The notes beneath the pieces were generated by a model. It was not told the origin of the DNA, ran no database searches, and saw only the letters and a program-made list of their open reading frames with translations. Shown here one piece after another: positions 17,663 to 26,611 of a stretch of 64,000 bases of DNA. The translations under genes were made by a program, and so were the position numbers. Positions within the stretch are counted from its first letter, which is position 1, and each line of letters starts with the position of its first letter. The stretch is from contig NZ_WUMN01000002.1 of the NCBI RefSeq assembly GCF_009826935.1, forward strand, positions 62,001 through 126,000. The letters run 5' to 3'. Source of the stretch: Flavobacterium sp. Sd200 (GTDB lineage: Bacteria; Bacteroidota; Bacteroidia; Flavobacteriales; Flavobacteriaceae).

Positions 17663-18481
17663 CTAATAAACCCTATCTAACAAAAGCAAAAGCCCAAGCC
17701 AGATAATGGGCACGCTTTCTACCCAAAATAAAGTATAATACTTAGGCCGTTCAGGGTTGGCAAAAATGGTAAACAACCCTACCATAAGTATCAAAAAAAC
17801 ATTAACCAAAAGCTGTGCAGGATCAACAAAGGTTTTCAGGAATTCTAAAAAGTAAAAAACGGCAAGCAAGCCCATATTCAGCAACCTTGTATTTTTTACT
17901 CCTATTTTTTGCGGTACGGTTTTTAGCGCAGGATCGTCTACGCTCAGGTCGATGATTTCAAAAATCAGGATAAGAATGATCACAAGCAGAAAGCGTTGGC
18001 AAAACTTCAGCCACGCATCATGTCCAAGTTCCAATCCTGTATTAAGCAATGGCATCAGGGTGGTAACTCCTGCCCAGCATAGTGCAACAATGTATATTTT
18101 TATTCCGGCAAAATTGCGCAGGTTTCCTTTTGCCGAAACAGGCACCGCATACAGCACCGCAAATAAAAACAATATCAGAGCGGCAATTTGTGCTTTGACC
18201 GAGAGCATAAAAAAGCACCATGCCCCTATTCCAAGCGAGAATAAACTTAAAGACAAAACTGCCTTATGAAAATTATTTAAAGGACGCTTTTTGCGGAAAC
18301 GACTTTCATACTTTATAAAGTTGTAACCGAAAACTGTTCCGAAAAAGGCAAAACCCGCCATAGGAGCATCAAATGGATTGTGGAACATATAGTTGGTCAT
18401 AAGCACCAGCGAGAGCACAGCAACAGCCACATGCAGGCTGCCGTGAATGTATATATAGAACAATTGTTTTGCAACCTTCAT
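17663..18481 (-). CDS. UbiA-like multi-pass membrane protein (degenerate prenyltransferase-like)
   Basis: A 272-aa protein with about eight or nine hydrophobic segments. One loop reads DLSVDDPALKTVPQKIG, which resembles the second Asp-rich motif of UbiA prenyltransferases (DxxxD followed by K-T-x-P-x-x-x-G). The expected first motif (N/D-DxxxD) is not clear: the corresponding loop reads GYNFIKYESRFRKKRP, so catalytic activity is uncertain. The ATG at 18481 (MKVAKQLFYIYI) was preferred over the longer frame to 18535, whose extra residues (many Cys and Asp) do not look membrane-related. It is divergent from gcvP. Confidence 0.75.
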   Translation of the reverse strand: MKVAKQLFYIYIHGSLHVAVAVLSLVLMTNYMFHNPFDAPMAGFAFFGTVFGYNFIKYESRFRKKRPLNNFHKAVLSLSLFSLGIGAWCFFMLSVKAQIAALILFLFAVLYAVPVSAKGNLRNFAGIKIYIVALCWAGVTTLMPLLNTGLELGHDAWLKFCQRFLLVIILILIFEIIDLSVDDPALKTVPQKIGVKNTRLLNMGLLAVFYFLEFLKTFVDPAQLLVNVFLILMVGLFTIFANPERPKYYTLFWVESVPIIWLGLLLLLDRVY

Positions 18482-18551
18482 CTTACAAAAATAATCAATA
18501 TCACAACAGTTACTCATTTGCAATGAAAAATTCACAAAATGAGGAAATAAG

Positions 18552-18586
18552 TTGTATTTTAATTTGAATATAAATCACTAATTTTG
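18552..18586 (+). promoter_or_regulatory. gcvP promoter
   Basis: TAATTTTG at 18579-18586 matches the -7 consensus TAnnTTTG exactly. A TTG at 18552-18554 lies 24 bases upstream, at the long end of the usual spacing. The gcvP ATG follows 28 bases after the box, so a short untranslated leader is expected. No glycine riboswitch-like structure fits in this leader. Confidence 0.6.
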
Positions 18587-18614
18587 CGCCTTTAAACTAC
18601 AGCACACAACGCAC

Positions 18615-21464
18615 ATGAAAACAGATGCTTTTGCTTTAAGGCATATTGGCCCAAGAGAGGCCGACCTTCAACACATGTTTAAAACCATCGGTGTAGAATC
18701 TATAGACCAGCTGGTATATGAAACCCTACCTGATGATATCCGTATAAAGGCGCCCCTAAATCTGGATCCAGCCCTTACCGAATATGAGTACCTAAACCAC
18801 ATTACTCAACTGGGCAATAAAAACAAAATTTTCAGGTCTTACATAGGCTTGGGTTACCACCCAGCCATTGTTCCGGCACCTATTCAGCGCAACATTTTCG
18901 AAAACCCGGGCTGGTACACTGCCTACACGCCTTATCAGGCAGAGATAGCCCAAGGGCGTCTTGAGGCACTTTTAAACTTCCAGACTACGGTTATCGAACT
19001 TACCGGAATGGAAATTGCCAATGCATCGCTTCTTGACGAAGGTACTGCCGCTGCCGAGGCTATGGCATTGTTATTTGACGTGCGTACACGCGACCAGAAA
19101 AAGAACAATGTAAACAAATTCTTCGTAAGCGAAGAAATACTGCCACAAAGCCTTAGCGTGCTGCAAACCCGTTCTACCCCAATTGGAGTAGAGCTTGTGG
19201 TGGGCAACCACGAAACGTTTGACTTCTCGTCAGAATTCTTTGGTGCTATATTGCAATACCCGGGCAAATACGGCCAGGTATATGATTATGCATCGTTCAT
19301 TCAAAATGCAAAATCTAAAGATATTAAAATTGCTGTTGCCGCCGATATACTAAGCCTTGTAAAACTTACATCGCCTGGCGAACTTGGTGCCGATGTTGTG
19401 GTGGGTACAACCCAGCGTTTTGGTATACCAATGGGTTATGGCGGGCCTCACGCGGCTTACTTTGCCACTAAAGAAGAGTACAAACGCTCTATGCCGGGCA
19501 GGATTATTGGTGTTACTATAGATACCAATGGCAACCGTGCACTGCGCATGGCACTGCAAACCCGCGAGCAGCACATTAAACGCGAAAAGGCAACATCTAA
19601 TATATGTACGGCTCAGGTACTACTTGCCGTTATGGCAGGTATGTATGCAGTATATCATGGACCAAAAGGACTGCAATATATTGCAGATAAAGTTCATGCG
19701 GCTGCTGTTACCACTGCCGATGCGCTTAACAAACTTGGTGTTTACCAAACCAACACGTCGTTCTTTGACACTATCGTGGTTAAAGCCGATGCTGCCAAAG
19801 TTAAAGCTGCCGCCGAAGCTAAAGAAATCAACTTCTATTATGTAGATGCCGATACCATAGCGATAGCATTTAACGAAACTACATCTGTAAAAGACATTAA
19901 CGATATTGTTGCTGTATTTGCAGAAGCTACAGGTAAAACTACTGATACTGTTACTACACTTACCGATGCTGTTTCAATTCCTGATAGTTTAGTTAGAACT
20001 AATGAATTCCTTAAGCATGAGGTTTTCAATAAATACCACAGCGAAACGGCTTTAATGCGCTACATTAAAAAACTGGAGCGTTTAGACCTTGCGCTTAACC
20101 ACAGCATGATATCTTTAGGCTCATGTACCATGAAGCTTAATGCCGCTGCCGAAATGCTTCCGCTTAGCCTGCCTAACTGGAACAGCATTCACCCGTTTGC
20201 ACCTGTAGAACAGGCAGAAGGATACCAAACCATGCTTAAAAAACTGGAAGAGCAACTAAACGTTATTACCGGTTTTGCAGGCACTACCCTACAGCCTAAC
20301 AGTGGCGCACAGGGCGAGTATGCCGGCCTTATGGTTATTCGTGCTTATCAGGAATCTATAGGTCAAAGTCACAGAAACATTGCTCTTATTCCTGCATCTG
20401 CACACGGAACCAACCCTGCTACCGCACACATGGCCGGTATGGAGGTTGTGGTTACCAAAACATCTGAAAACGGAAACATAGACGTAGAAGATCTAAGGGC
20501 AAAAGCCATACTGCACAAAGACAACCTTGCGTGCCTAATGGTTACCTACCCTTCTACACACGGTGTGTATGAAGCTTCGATTATAGAGGTTATAAATATT
20601 ATACATGAAAACGGCGGACAGGTTTACATGGATGGCGCTAACATGAATGCACAGGTTGGCCTTACCAACCCTGGCACTATTGGTGCCGATGTTTGCCACC
20701 TTAACCTACACAAAACCTTTGCTATACCTCACGGTGGCGGTGGCCCGGGTGTAGGCCCTATATGTGTGGCTAAACACCTTGTGCCGTTCCTGCCTACCAA
20801 CCCTGTTGTGGCTACAGGTGGCGAAAATGCTATTACAGCCATATCGGCGGCACCATGGGGATCAGCTCTAGTATGCCTTATCTCTTACGGCTACATAACC
20901 ATGCTGGGCGAAGAAGGACTTAAGAGTTCTACCGAGCATGCCATTATAAACGCTAACTATATTAAAGAGAGGCTTGCCGGTTACTACGACACGCTTTACA
21001 CAGGCGAGATGGGACGTGCAGCACACGAAATGATATTAGAATGCCGTCCGTTTAAAGCAAACGGCATAGAGGTTACTGATATTGCCAAACGTTTAATGGA
21101 CTACGGTTTCCATGCACCGACTGTATCATTCCCGGTTGCAGGCACGCTAATGGTAGAGCCTACTGAGAGTGAGAACCTTGAAGAGCTTGACCGTTTTTGT
21201 GATGCCATGATAGCCATCCGTAAAGAAATAGACGAGGTTACTGCCGATGATAAAAACAACGTGCTTAAAAATGCGCCGCATACTTTGGCAATGATCACTA
21301 CTGATAACTGGACACTACCTTACACCCGCGAAAAAGCAGCGTTCCCATTAGAGTACCTGCACGAAAATAAATTTTGGCCGGGCGTGCGTCGTGTAGACGA
21401 TGCATACGGCGACCGCAATCTTGTTTGTTCATGTGCGCCAATTGAGGCATACATGGAAAATTAA
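18615..21464 (+). CDS. gcvP: Glycine dehydrogenase (decarboxylating), glycine cleavage P protein
   Basis: The P protein decarboxylates glycine with PLP and passes the aminomethyl group to the lipoyl arm of the H protein. The 949-aa product is the fused (alpha plus beta) form. It begins with the FALRHIGPRE motif. The active-site lysine lies in HLNLHKTFAIPHGGGGPG, K700 by my count, and the C-terminal half has SLGSCTMKLNA. Length is normal. The other cleavage genes (gcvT, gcvH) are not in this window. A terminator follows 8 bases beyond the stop. Confidence 0.98.
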   Translation: MKTDAFALRHIGPREADLQHMFKTIGVESIDQLVYETLPDDIRIKAPLNLDPALTEYEYLNHITQLGNKNKIFRSYIGLGYHPAIVPAPIQRNIFENPGWYTAYTPYQAEIAQGRLEALLNFQTTVIELTGMEIANASLLDEGTAAAEAMALLFDVRTRDQKKNNVNKFFVSEEILPQSLSVLQTRSTPIGVELVVGNHETFDFSSEFFGAILQYPGKYGQVYDYASFIQNAKSKDIKIAVAADILSLVKLTSPGELGADVVVGTTQRFGIPMGYGGPHAAYFATKEEYKRSMPGRIIGVTIDTNGNRALRMALQTREQHIKREKATSNICTAQVLLAVMAGMYAVYHGPKGLQYIADKVHAAAVTTADALNKLGVYQTNTSFFDTIVVKADAAKVKAAAEAKEINFYYVDADTIAIAFNETTSVKDINDIVAVFAEATGKTTDTVTTLTDAVSIPDSLVRTNEFLKHEVFNKYHSETALMRYIKKLERLDLALNHSMISLGSCTMKLNAAAEMLPLSLPNWNSIHPFAPVEQAEGYQTMLKKLEEQLNVITGFAGTTLQPNSGAQGEYAGLMVIRAYQESIGQSHRNIALIPASAHGTNPATAHMAGMEVVVTKTSENGNIDVEDLRAKAILHKDNLACLMVTYPSTHGVYEASIIEVINIIHENGGQVYMDGANMNAQVGLTNPGTIGADVCHLNLHKTFAIPHGGGGPGVGPICVAKHLVPFLPTNPVVATGGENAITAISAAPWGSALVCLISYGYITMLGEEGLKSSTEHAIINANYIKERLAGYYDTLYTGEMGRAAHEMILECRPFKANGIEVTDIAKRLMDYGFHAPTVSFPVAGTLMVEPTESENLEELDRFCDAMIAIRKEIDEVTADDKNNVLKNAPHTLAMITTDNWTLPYTREKAAFPLEYLHENKFWPGVRRVDDAYGDRNLVCSCAPIEAYMEN

Positions 21465-21471
21465 GTTTTAT

Positions 21472-21499
21472 AAGGCTGTCTTCGGGCAGCCTTTTTTAT
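21472..21499 (+). terminator. Terminator after gcvP
   Basis: A 9-bp stem (AAGGCTGTC with GGCAGCCTT, one G-T pair) capped by a TTCG tetraloop and followed by a run of T. Confidence 0.85.
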
Positions 21500-21530
21500 T
21501 AAGCCACGAATTACATAAATTGCACTAATA
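21498..21530. repeat. Short dispersed repeat copy B (AAGCCAC-AATTACA type)
   Basis: This matches 8054-8084 with a few substitutions. Here a partly complementary segment (AACTCGTGG followed by a T-run) lies about 60 bases downstream near 21563-21571, so the unit could fold back on itself. It separates the gcvP terminator from the second toxin-antitoxin pair. Confidence 0.4.
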
Positions 21531-21592
21531 TTTGATTTTGCCAAATAGGTGTATTTTATGAAACTCGTGGTTTTTTTATTTATTAAAATGTA

Positions 21593-21600
21593 TAACTTTG
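21593..21600 (+). promoter_or_regulatory. Probable -7 box of second toxin-antitoxin pair
   Basis: TAACTTTG matches TAnnTTTG exactly and lies 17 bases upstream of the ATG at 21618. No well-placed TTG is seen upstream, so the call rests on the -7 element and on position. Confidence 0.4.
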
Positions 21601-21617
21601 ATAAAAACACTATTGTT

Positions 21618-21860
21618 ATGGAAACTACTTTTCATTTTTCTTCTGCTGATGAAATTTCTCCTGATTTTATAGAAACCCTCAAAGCTGCTTTCAAAAAAAA
21701 GCCAATTGCTATAACTGTAGAAGAAGATTTTTATATACCTGCATGGCAAAAAGAAGAAACATTAAAGAGAAAAGAGCACATAAAGAATCATCCGGATTCT
21801 TTAACAGATTTTGACATCATGATGGCAGAACTCGAACAGGAAATGGATAATGAAAAATAA
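21618..21860 (+). CDS. Antitoxin-like protein of second toxin-antitoxin pair
   Basis: An 80-aa acidic/basic protein. It begins METTFHFSSADEISPDFIET and ends in a charged helix (LTDFDIMMAELEQEMDNEK). Its middle part (IAITVEEDFYIPAWQ) is reminiscent of the short antitoxins found before RelE/ParE toxins in Bacteroidota. The frame opens at 21549, but the -7 box at 21593-21600 places the transcription start after that, so ATG 21618 is favoured. It overlaps the toxin gene by 11 bases. It shows no obvious similarity to the antitoxins near 6 kb. Confidence 0.65.
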   Translation: METTFHFSSADEISPDFIETLKAAFKKKPIAITVEEDFYIPAWQKEETLKRKEHIKNHPDSLTDFDIMMAELEQEMDNEK

Positions 21861-22155
21861 AAAATTTGTTGTCGACACAGTAAAATCTGACCTGAAAGAA
21901 GCTGCCGAATGGTATAACAATGCTAAAAAGGGATTAGGATTAATTTTTCTGAGAGAAATAAACCAAAATGTTAACAACATAGCCAATAACCCATTAATTC
22001 ATAATATACGTTATTCAAATATACGAATCGCATTTTGTACTAAGTTTCCTTATGGCATCCACTATGAATATTTGCCAGAACAAAATCAGGTAAATATTCT
22101 GGCAATTTATCATACCTCCAGAAATCCTGATCTTTGGAAAGACTCTGATATCTAA
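21850..22155 (+). CDS. RelE/ParE-superfamily toxin
   Basis: A 101-aa toxin-like protein with the ParE pattern. An N-terminal helix region contains SDLKEAAEWYNNAKKGLGLIFLREI, followed by NNPLIHN. A strand region (IRIAFCTKFPYGIHYEYLPEQNQVNILAIYHTSRNPD) ends in the family's typical 'IYHTSRNP' motif. That motif is characteristic of the RelE/ParE proteins annotated in Bacteroidota toxin-antitoxin pairs. The gene overlaps its antitoxin by 11 bases, so translation is coupled. The target (gyrase or mRNA) is not determinable here. Confidence 0.82.
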   Translation: MKNKKFVVDTVKSDLKEAAEWYNNAKKGLGLIFLREINQNVNNIANNPLIHNIRYSNIRIAFCTKFPYGIHYEYLPEQNQVNILAIYHTSRNPDLWKDSDI

Positions 22156-22319
22156 ATTTAGAGATAATTCTAAGAATGTTAAAGCTATCAACACCTACAA
22201 AGAGGCATATTGTAAATAGGTTTAGTAAAAAATCTCATTACTTATCTCAATACCGTTATGACCTCAATCATTAAATCCTTATAATTTATTACTGAAATTT
22301 GTAGTAAACATTATAGGTT

Positions 22320-22691
22320 ATGAAAGACATAGAAAACCGCGAAGACCTCGAAAAACTGCTTTGGGAATTTTACACACGGTTGCTTAACGACCCAGGCATT
22401 AGCTATATTTTTACTGATGTAGCTAAGATAAACCTTGAAACCCACATGCCGTCGCTTACAGATTTTTGGGAGCAAAGCCTTTTTTATACAGGCAATTACC
22501 GCAAAAATGTAATGCAAATGCATTTAGACCTGAATGAAAAAGAAAGACTTACCGAAATTCATTTTGAGATTTGGCTCAACCACTTTAACATAACCGTTAA
22601 TGATTTGTTTTTTGGCATAAATTCCGAAAAAATTAAAACAAGGGCGCAATCAATCGCAACTGTTATGAAAATAAAAATGGCAACACACTGA
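22320..22691 (+). CDS. Group III truncated haemoglobin
   Basis: A 123-aa single-domain globin of the truncated group III type, a haem protein implicated in oxygen or nitric oxide chemistry. Visible hallmarks are the N-terminal EFYTRLLNDPGISYIF helix pair, THMPSLTDFWEQSLF, and RLTEIHFEIWLNHFN. In the last of these His81 is the likely proximal haem ligand and the aromatic residues flanking it are conserved. The length is normal for the group. It stands alone on the plus strand between the toxin-antitoxin pair and the KAS III-like gene. Confidence 0.85.
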   Translation: MKDIENREDLEKLLWEFYTRLLNDPGISYIFTDVAKINLETHMPSLTDFWEQSLFYTGNYRKNVMQMHLDLNEKERLTEIHFEIWLNHFNITVNDLFFGINSEKIKTRAQSIATVMKIKMATH

Positions 22692-22821
22692 AATTGTCAA
22701 TTTATTAACATAGATTTGTTAGCTGACGCTGCAATTAAATTTATATGCAGGCATAGCATTTTTAACAAAGCTATCCCGTTATTTATACTTAAATTAGCTT
22801 AAGCAAACAAATAGTATTGAG

Positions 22822-23880
22822 ATGAACATAAAGATAACCGGTTCAGGCTGCTACATCCCTAACCGTATAGTTACTAATAAAGATTTCGCACAGCACCAGT
22901 TTTTAAATGAGAATGGTTCTCCTTTGTCGTATTCTAACGAGGTAGTAACCGAGAAGTTCAGGCAGATTACCGGTATTGATGAGCGTCGTTATGTTGAAGA
23001 GGATTTACTAACATCAGATATTGCTTTTTTTGCTGCCGAACGTGCCATTCAGGATGCAGGCATAGACCCGGAAACACTGGATTATATAATTTTTGCGCAC
23101 AACTTTGGAAATGTTAAGCAAGGTGCTATACAGGCCGATCTTTTGCCAAGCCTTGCCAGCCGTGTAAAGCACAGCCTTAAAATAAAAAATGCAAAATGTG
23201 TTGCTTATGATATTCTTTTTGGGTGTCCTGGCTGGGTAGAAGGTGTTATACAGGCACAGGCATACATTAAGAGCGGTATGGCTAAACGCTGCCTGGTTAT
23301 TGGTGCCGAAACCCTGAGCCGTGTGGTAGACCTGCATGACAGAGACAGTATGATATACAGCGATGGAGCCGGAGCAACGGTTATAGAAGCTACTGATGAT
23401 GAAGGGGGCATTCTTTCACACGAAACCGCATCGTTTACTTATGATGAAGCTTATTTTCTTTTCTTTGGAAATTCATATAACAAAGACCATGATAAAGATG
23501 TTAGATACATAAAAATGTATGGCCGAAAAATATATGAATTTGCCCTGAGCCATGTACCACAGGCCATGAAAGAATGCCTGGAAAAAAGTGGTGTTGCCAT
23601 TGGCGATCTTAAAAAGATACTTATACATCAGGCAAACGAAAAAATGGATGAAGCAATTGTAGAGCGTTTTTATAAGCTGCACGATGCTACAATGCCAGAA
23701 CGTGTAATGCCTATGAGTATTCATAAACTGGGTAACAGCAGTGTAGCAACCATACCTACATTATATGACCTTATGATAAAAGGGCAACTTGCCGACCAGG
23801 AGCTCAATCCGGGCGATATAGTGCTTTTTGCATCTGTAGGTGCCGGCATGAATATTAATGCCGTTGTATATAAGGTTTAA
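22822..23880 (+). CDS. 3-oxoacyl-ACP synthase III-family protein (FabH-like)
   Basis: A 352-aa thiolase-fold condensing enzyme. The catalytic triad is intact: Cys135 in FGCPGW, His269 in LIHQAN, and Asn305 in LGNSSVAT. KAS III enzymes join an acyl-CoA starter to malonyl-ACP, but family members also make secondary products or hydrocarbons. The sequence differs enough from housekeeping FabH (for example the long N-terminal part QHQFLNENGSPLSYSNE) that a specialised role is possible. No acyl carrier protein or other fatty acid gene is adjacent. It converges on the flippase gene with only 7 bases between the stops. Confidence 0.9.
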   Translation: MNIKITGSGCYIPNRIVTNKDFAQHQFLNENGSPLSYSNEVVTEKFRQITGIDERRYVEEDLLTSDIAFFAAERAIQDAGIDPETLDYIIFAHNFGNVKQGAIQADLLPSLASRVKHSLKIKNAKCVAYDILFGCPGWVEGVIQAQAYIKSGMAKRCLVIGAETLSRVVDLHDRDSMIYSDGAGATVIEATDDEGGILSHETASFTYDEAYFLFFGNSYNKDHDKDVRYIKMYGRKIYEFALSHVPQAMKECLEKSGVAIGDLKKILIHQANEKMDEAIVERFYKLHDATMPERVMPMSIHKLGNSSVATIPTLYDLMIKGQLADQELNPGDIVLFASVGAGMNINAVVYKV

Positions 23881-23887
23881 TAAAGCT

Positions 23888-25378
23888 TTATTGCAACTTA
23901 ATAAACTTCTTTAAGGCTTGTTTTACCCACACATTTAACTGGTAAACAAGCCTTAACCTGTAAACAACCATTACTGTTACAAACACATAAAGACTTGTTT
24001 TATAAATAAGGTTCATAAAGTGCGAATCGGTTTTAGGTAATCCCCATACTGCAAACCCAGCAAGTAAAAATACGATTGCCATTTTTAAAAACTTACCGTC
24101 GAAAGGCAACAGATCAAATTTCTTTTTTAAAAATATCAGTTTACTTACGTTAAAGGTTGTCATACTTATAAACGATGCAAAAGCTACTCCCATTATACCA
24201 TATCCTAAGCTAATGAACCAAATATTGAGTCCTACATTGAGAACCACCAAAGAAAGTATGGCGATCATATTGAATCTGTAGTATTTAGAATAGGTAATAA
24301 TTTCTGTATTAAAACCTGTCGCCATATTTATCAGTACACTAAAACCAAGCACTTTAATAATGGGTATTGTATCTTTAAGCTTATCGTAAGCAGGAAGTAT
24401 CCTAAACAATTCTTCCAAACCTAAAAAAATACATCCGTAAAAAATTGCCCCTATAAAAAAAAGCAATCGCGCTATTTCTTTATACTTTACATTTAATTCC
24501 TTATATCGTTCGGCTTTTAAATCCGCCGAAATAAGCGGAGCATATAATGCAAAAAGCCCCATTGCCGGAATCTGCATAGTTGATGCAAGCGTTACTCCGT
24601 TTCTAAAGATACCGTTTGCCTCTTCAGAGATATATTCGAATATTATTATTCCATCGATCCTAAACGCAAGTAAAGACCCAAGGCTGCCTGCAAACGAATA
24701 TAAGCTGTATTTATAATAATCGTTACGGGGAATTTCTTCAAACAGTTCTTTAAAACTATAATTAAATCCCGGTTTATAATACTTGAAAAGATAAATACCA
24801 ATAAGAAAAAAAATTGCTATATAGCAGCAGGCATATAGCGTTAAAGATGTATAAAACCCTACAAAGTTGTTTATTAAAAGTATAAATAAAAGCGGCAAAA
24901 TTATTTTAGGAATAATTTTTTCAAATAAAGTTGGCACTGCAAGCCTTCGCATGTCCTGTGCCTGTTTTCTAAAAAGTTCAATATAGGACAACGCTAAAGC
25001 AACAGGAAATGCAAAATATAAAAGCTCTTTATTTTTATAATTCCCAAAAAAATTAAGTAGAACAATAACTAAGAAGACCACAACACCAATTACACTAATA
25101 GATGCCAAGCTGTAATTAAATAACTGCTTTTGATGTTTTTCACTTAATCCCGGATAGAACTTAATCAATGCGTGAGAAGCACCCAAAACCATTATCGGGA
25201 AAAGCATTTGCGAAATATTATCTATAAAACCTATTGTTCCTGAAAGCTCGTAATTAAGCGGATAAATAAACAATGCTGATATAACACCAATGAAAGTACC
25301 TGAGTAATTAATTATACTGTAAAGTATAGCCTGCTTTTGTAATTTACTTTTCAAGTCAGTAAAATATATTAATGGCAA
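23888..25378 (-). CDS. Polysaccharide/oligosaccharide flippase (Wzx/MATE-like)
   Basis: A 496-aa very hydrophobic protein with about 12-14 membrane segments. It resembles the Wzx/RfbX family that flips lipid-linked oligosaccharides across the inner membrane. The first segment carries SIINYSGTFIGVISALFIYP, and later ones carry FAGSLGSLLAFRIDGIIIFE and VLGFSVLINMATGFNTEIITY. There is no enzymatic motif. A nearby small methyltransferase and a GT2 glycosyltransferase support a role in surface glycan assembly, but no complete polysaccharide cluster is present. Confidence 0.85.
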   Translation of the reverse strand: MPLIYFTDLKSKLQKQAILYSIINYSGTFIGVISALFIYPLNYELSGTIGFIDNISQMLFPIMVLGASHALIKFYPGLSEKHQKQLFNYSLASISVIGVVVFLVIVLLNFFGNYKNKELLYFAFPVALALSYIELFRKQAQDMRRLAVPTLFEKIIPKIILPLLFILLINNFVGFYTSLTLYACCYIAIFFLIGIYLFKYYKPGFNYSFKELFEEIPRNDYYKYSLYSFAGSLGSLLAFRIDGIIIFEYISEEANGIFRNGVTLASTMQIPAMGLFALYAPLISADLKAERYKELNVKYKEIARLLFFIGAIFYGCIFLGLEELFRILPAYDKLKDTIPIIKVLGFSVLINMATGFNTEIITYSKYYRFNMIAILSLVVLNVGLNIWFISLGYGIMGVAFASFISMTTFNVSKLIFLKKKFDLLPFDGKFLKMAIVFLLAGFAVWGLPKTDSHFMNLIYKTSLYVFVTVMVVYRLRLVYQLNVWVKQALKKFIKLQ

Positions 25379-25446
25379 ATATAGTCCTGATTTTTATAAA
25401 TGAGGATTACTTTTTTTTATATTTTTGAAGCATCTATTTAAACACG

Positions 25447-25977
25447 ATGTACGAAAAAAGCTTTCCTCACAAACGATATAAATTAACACTTGAATTTCTT
25501 ACAAAACATGTTTCTCCAGAGGAAAAGATTTTAGACTTAGGTATCAAAAATCCTTTTTCTGAAATAATGGAAAAAGAAGGATATAACGTTAGTAATACCG
25601 GAGGTGAGGATATTGATATCGATCAAAGTACAATCGTTGACAGACAGTATGATGTGTTAACGGCTTTTGAGATCTTTGAGCATCTGTTAAACCCATACAC
25701 AGTGCTTAAAAGTGTAAAAAGTGACAAGCTAATCATATCAGTCCCTTTAAGGCTATGGTTTAGCCCTGCCTATCGCAGTAAAACCGATATGTGGGACAGA
25801 CATTATCACGAGTTTGAAGAATGGCAGTTAGATTGGCTATTAGAAAAAACCGGATGGGTAATTAAAGATCGTAGCAGATGGACAAATCCCACAAAAAAAA
25901 TTGGCATTAGGCCATTGTTACGACGTTTTACACCGCGTTATTATATTGTCTATGCGGAAAGGAATTCAAAATCATAG
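25447..25977 (+). CDS. Small class I SAM-dependent methyltransferase
   Basis: A 176-aa methyltransferase-fold protein. The cofactor loop is EKILDLGIKNPFSEIMEKEG and a later strand is YDVLTAFEIFEHLLNPYTVL. The motif I glycines are reduced (DLGIKNPF instead of DxGxGxG), so the SAM site is atypical. The C-terminal WHYHEFEEWQ-like region (MWDRHYHEFEEWQLDWL) is of the kind seen in methyltransferases that follow glycan genes. It diverges from the flippase gene and stops 2 bases short of the convergent type B CTD gene. A TATTTTTG -7 box lies at 25420-25427. Confidence 0.8.
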   Translation: MYEKSFPHKRYKLTLEFLTKHVSPEEKILDLGIKNPFSEIMEKEGYNVSNTGGEDIDIDQSTIVDRQYDVLTAFEIFEHLLNPYTVLKSVKSDKLIISVPLRLWFSPAYRSKTDMWDRHYHEFEEWQLDWLLEKTGWVIKDRSRWTNPTKKIGIRPLLRRFTPRYYIVYAERNSKS

Positions 25978-25978
25978 C

Positions 25979-26611
25979 CTATCGCAGCAAACTAAAATGT
26001 GACTTTACTTCCATAAACATTCCATTACAATCTGTGTAAGTTAGCACAAACCAATAATCTGTTGCAAAAAGAGCTTCAGAATTGAATTTGCCATCCCAAC
26101 CACGCTCTTTCAGAGGATTAATTTTTTTTATCAGTTTGCCATAACGGTCATAAATTGTAACATTAACATTTGTCATGTTACTTATGTCTTTGATGGTCCA
26201 ATAATCATTTATACCATCATGATTTGGTGTAAAATACTTGCTATAGGTATAAGTGGATTTGCATGGAGGTTCGCAGGGTTCTATACGGGCAAGATAGCTG
26301 TTCCCTCTTTTAATTACTGTCTTACCCCTGAGTACTATCTGCTTCCCTGCTTTCATGGTAATGTTTGAAGCAGAATTTTCAGTAATTATATAATTATTAC
26401 TAACGTTTATTGAGTTTTCAGCCCAATATAAATACGAATTATTCTCTTCCGGATTTCTCAATGTGATGAAAGGATCGCAACTTACAATCTCATCTCTTAA
26501 GAAACTTTTTAAAATAGCCGTATCATTTTCAACCCTATAAGCATTTTTCACAGGATCGGGAACCATGACCAATTTGATCAATATTATTTTAAACAACAGC
26601 AACTTCATCAT
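25979..26611 (-). CDS. Small type IX-secreted protein with type B C-terminal sorting domain
   Basis: A 210-aa protein. A hydrophobic N-terminus (LLLFKIILIKLVMV) is followed by about 100 residues with short beta-like repeats (NNYIITENSASNITMKAGKQI). The C-terminal ~85 residues are a gliding motility-associated type B sorting domain: FTPNHDGINDYWTI, VTIYDRYGKLIKKI, GWDGKFN and the end HFSLLR. Such domains direct export by the type IX system, whose PorU and PorV are encoded at 43-48 kb. The start ATG overlaps the stop of the upstream 582-aa gene (ATGA), so the two are translationally coupled. Confidence 0.85.
   Translation of the reverse strand: MMKLLLFKIILIKLVMVPDPVKNAYRVENDTAILKSFLRDEIVSCDPFITLRNPEENNSYLYWAENSINVSNNYIITENSASNITMKAGKQIVLRGKTVIKRGNSYLARIEPCEPPCKSTYTYSKYFTPNHDGINDYWTIKDISNMTNVNVTIYDRYGKLIKKINPLKERGWDGKFNSEALFATDYWFVLTYTDCNGMFMEVKSHFSLLR

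Noticed and set aside
18587..18614. A glycine riboswitch ahead of gcvP
   Set aside because: Only 28 bases separate the -7 box from the ATG, too short for a riboswitch aptamer.
22156..22319. Possible small gene between the second toxin and the truncated haemoglobin
   Set aside because: No frame with a start, a plausible length and composition was found, and the region looks like a plain intergenic leader.
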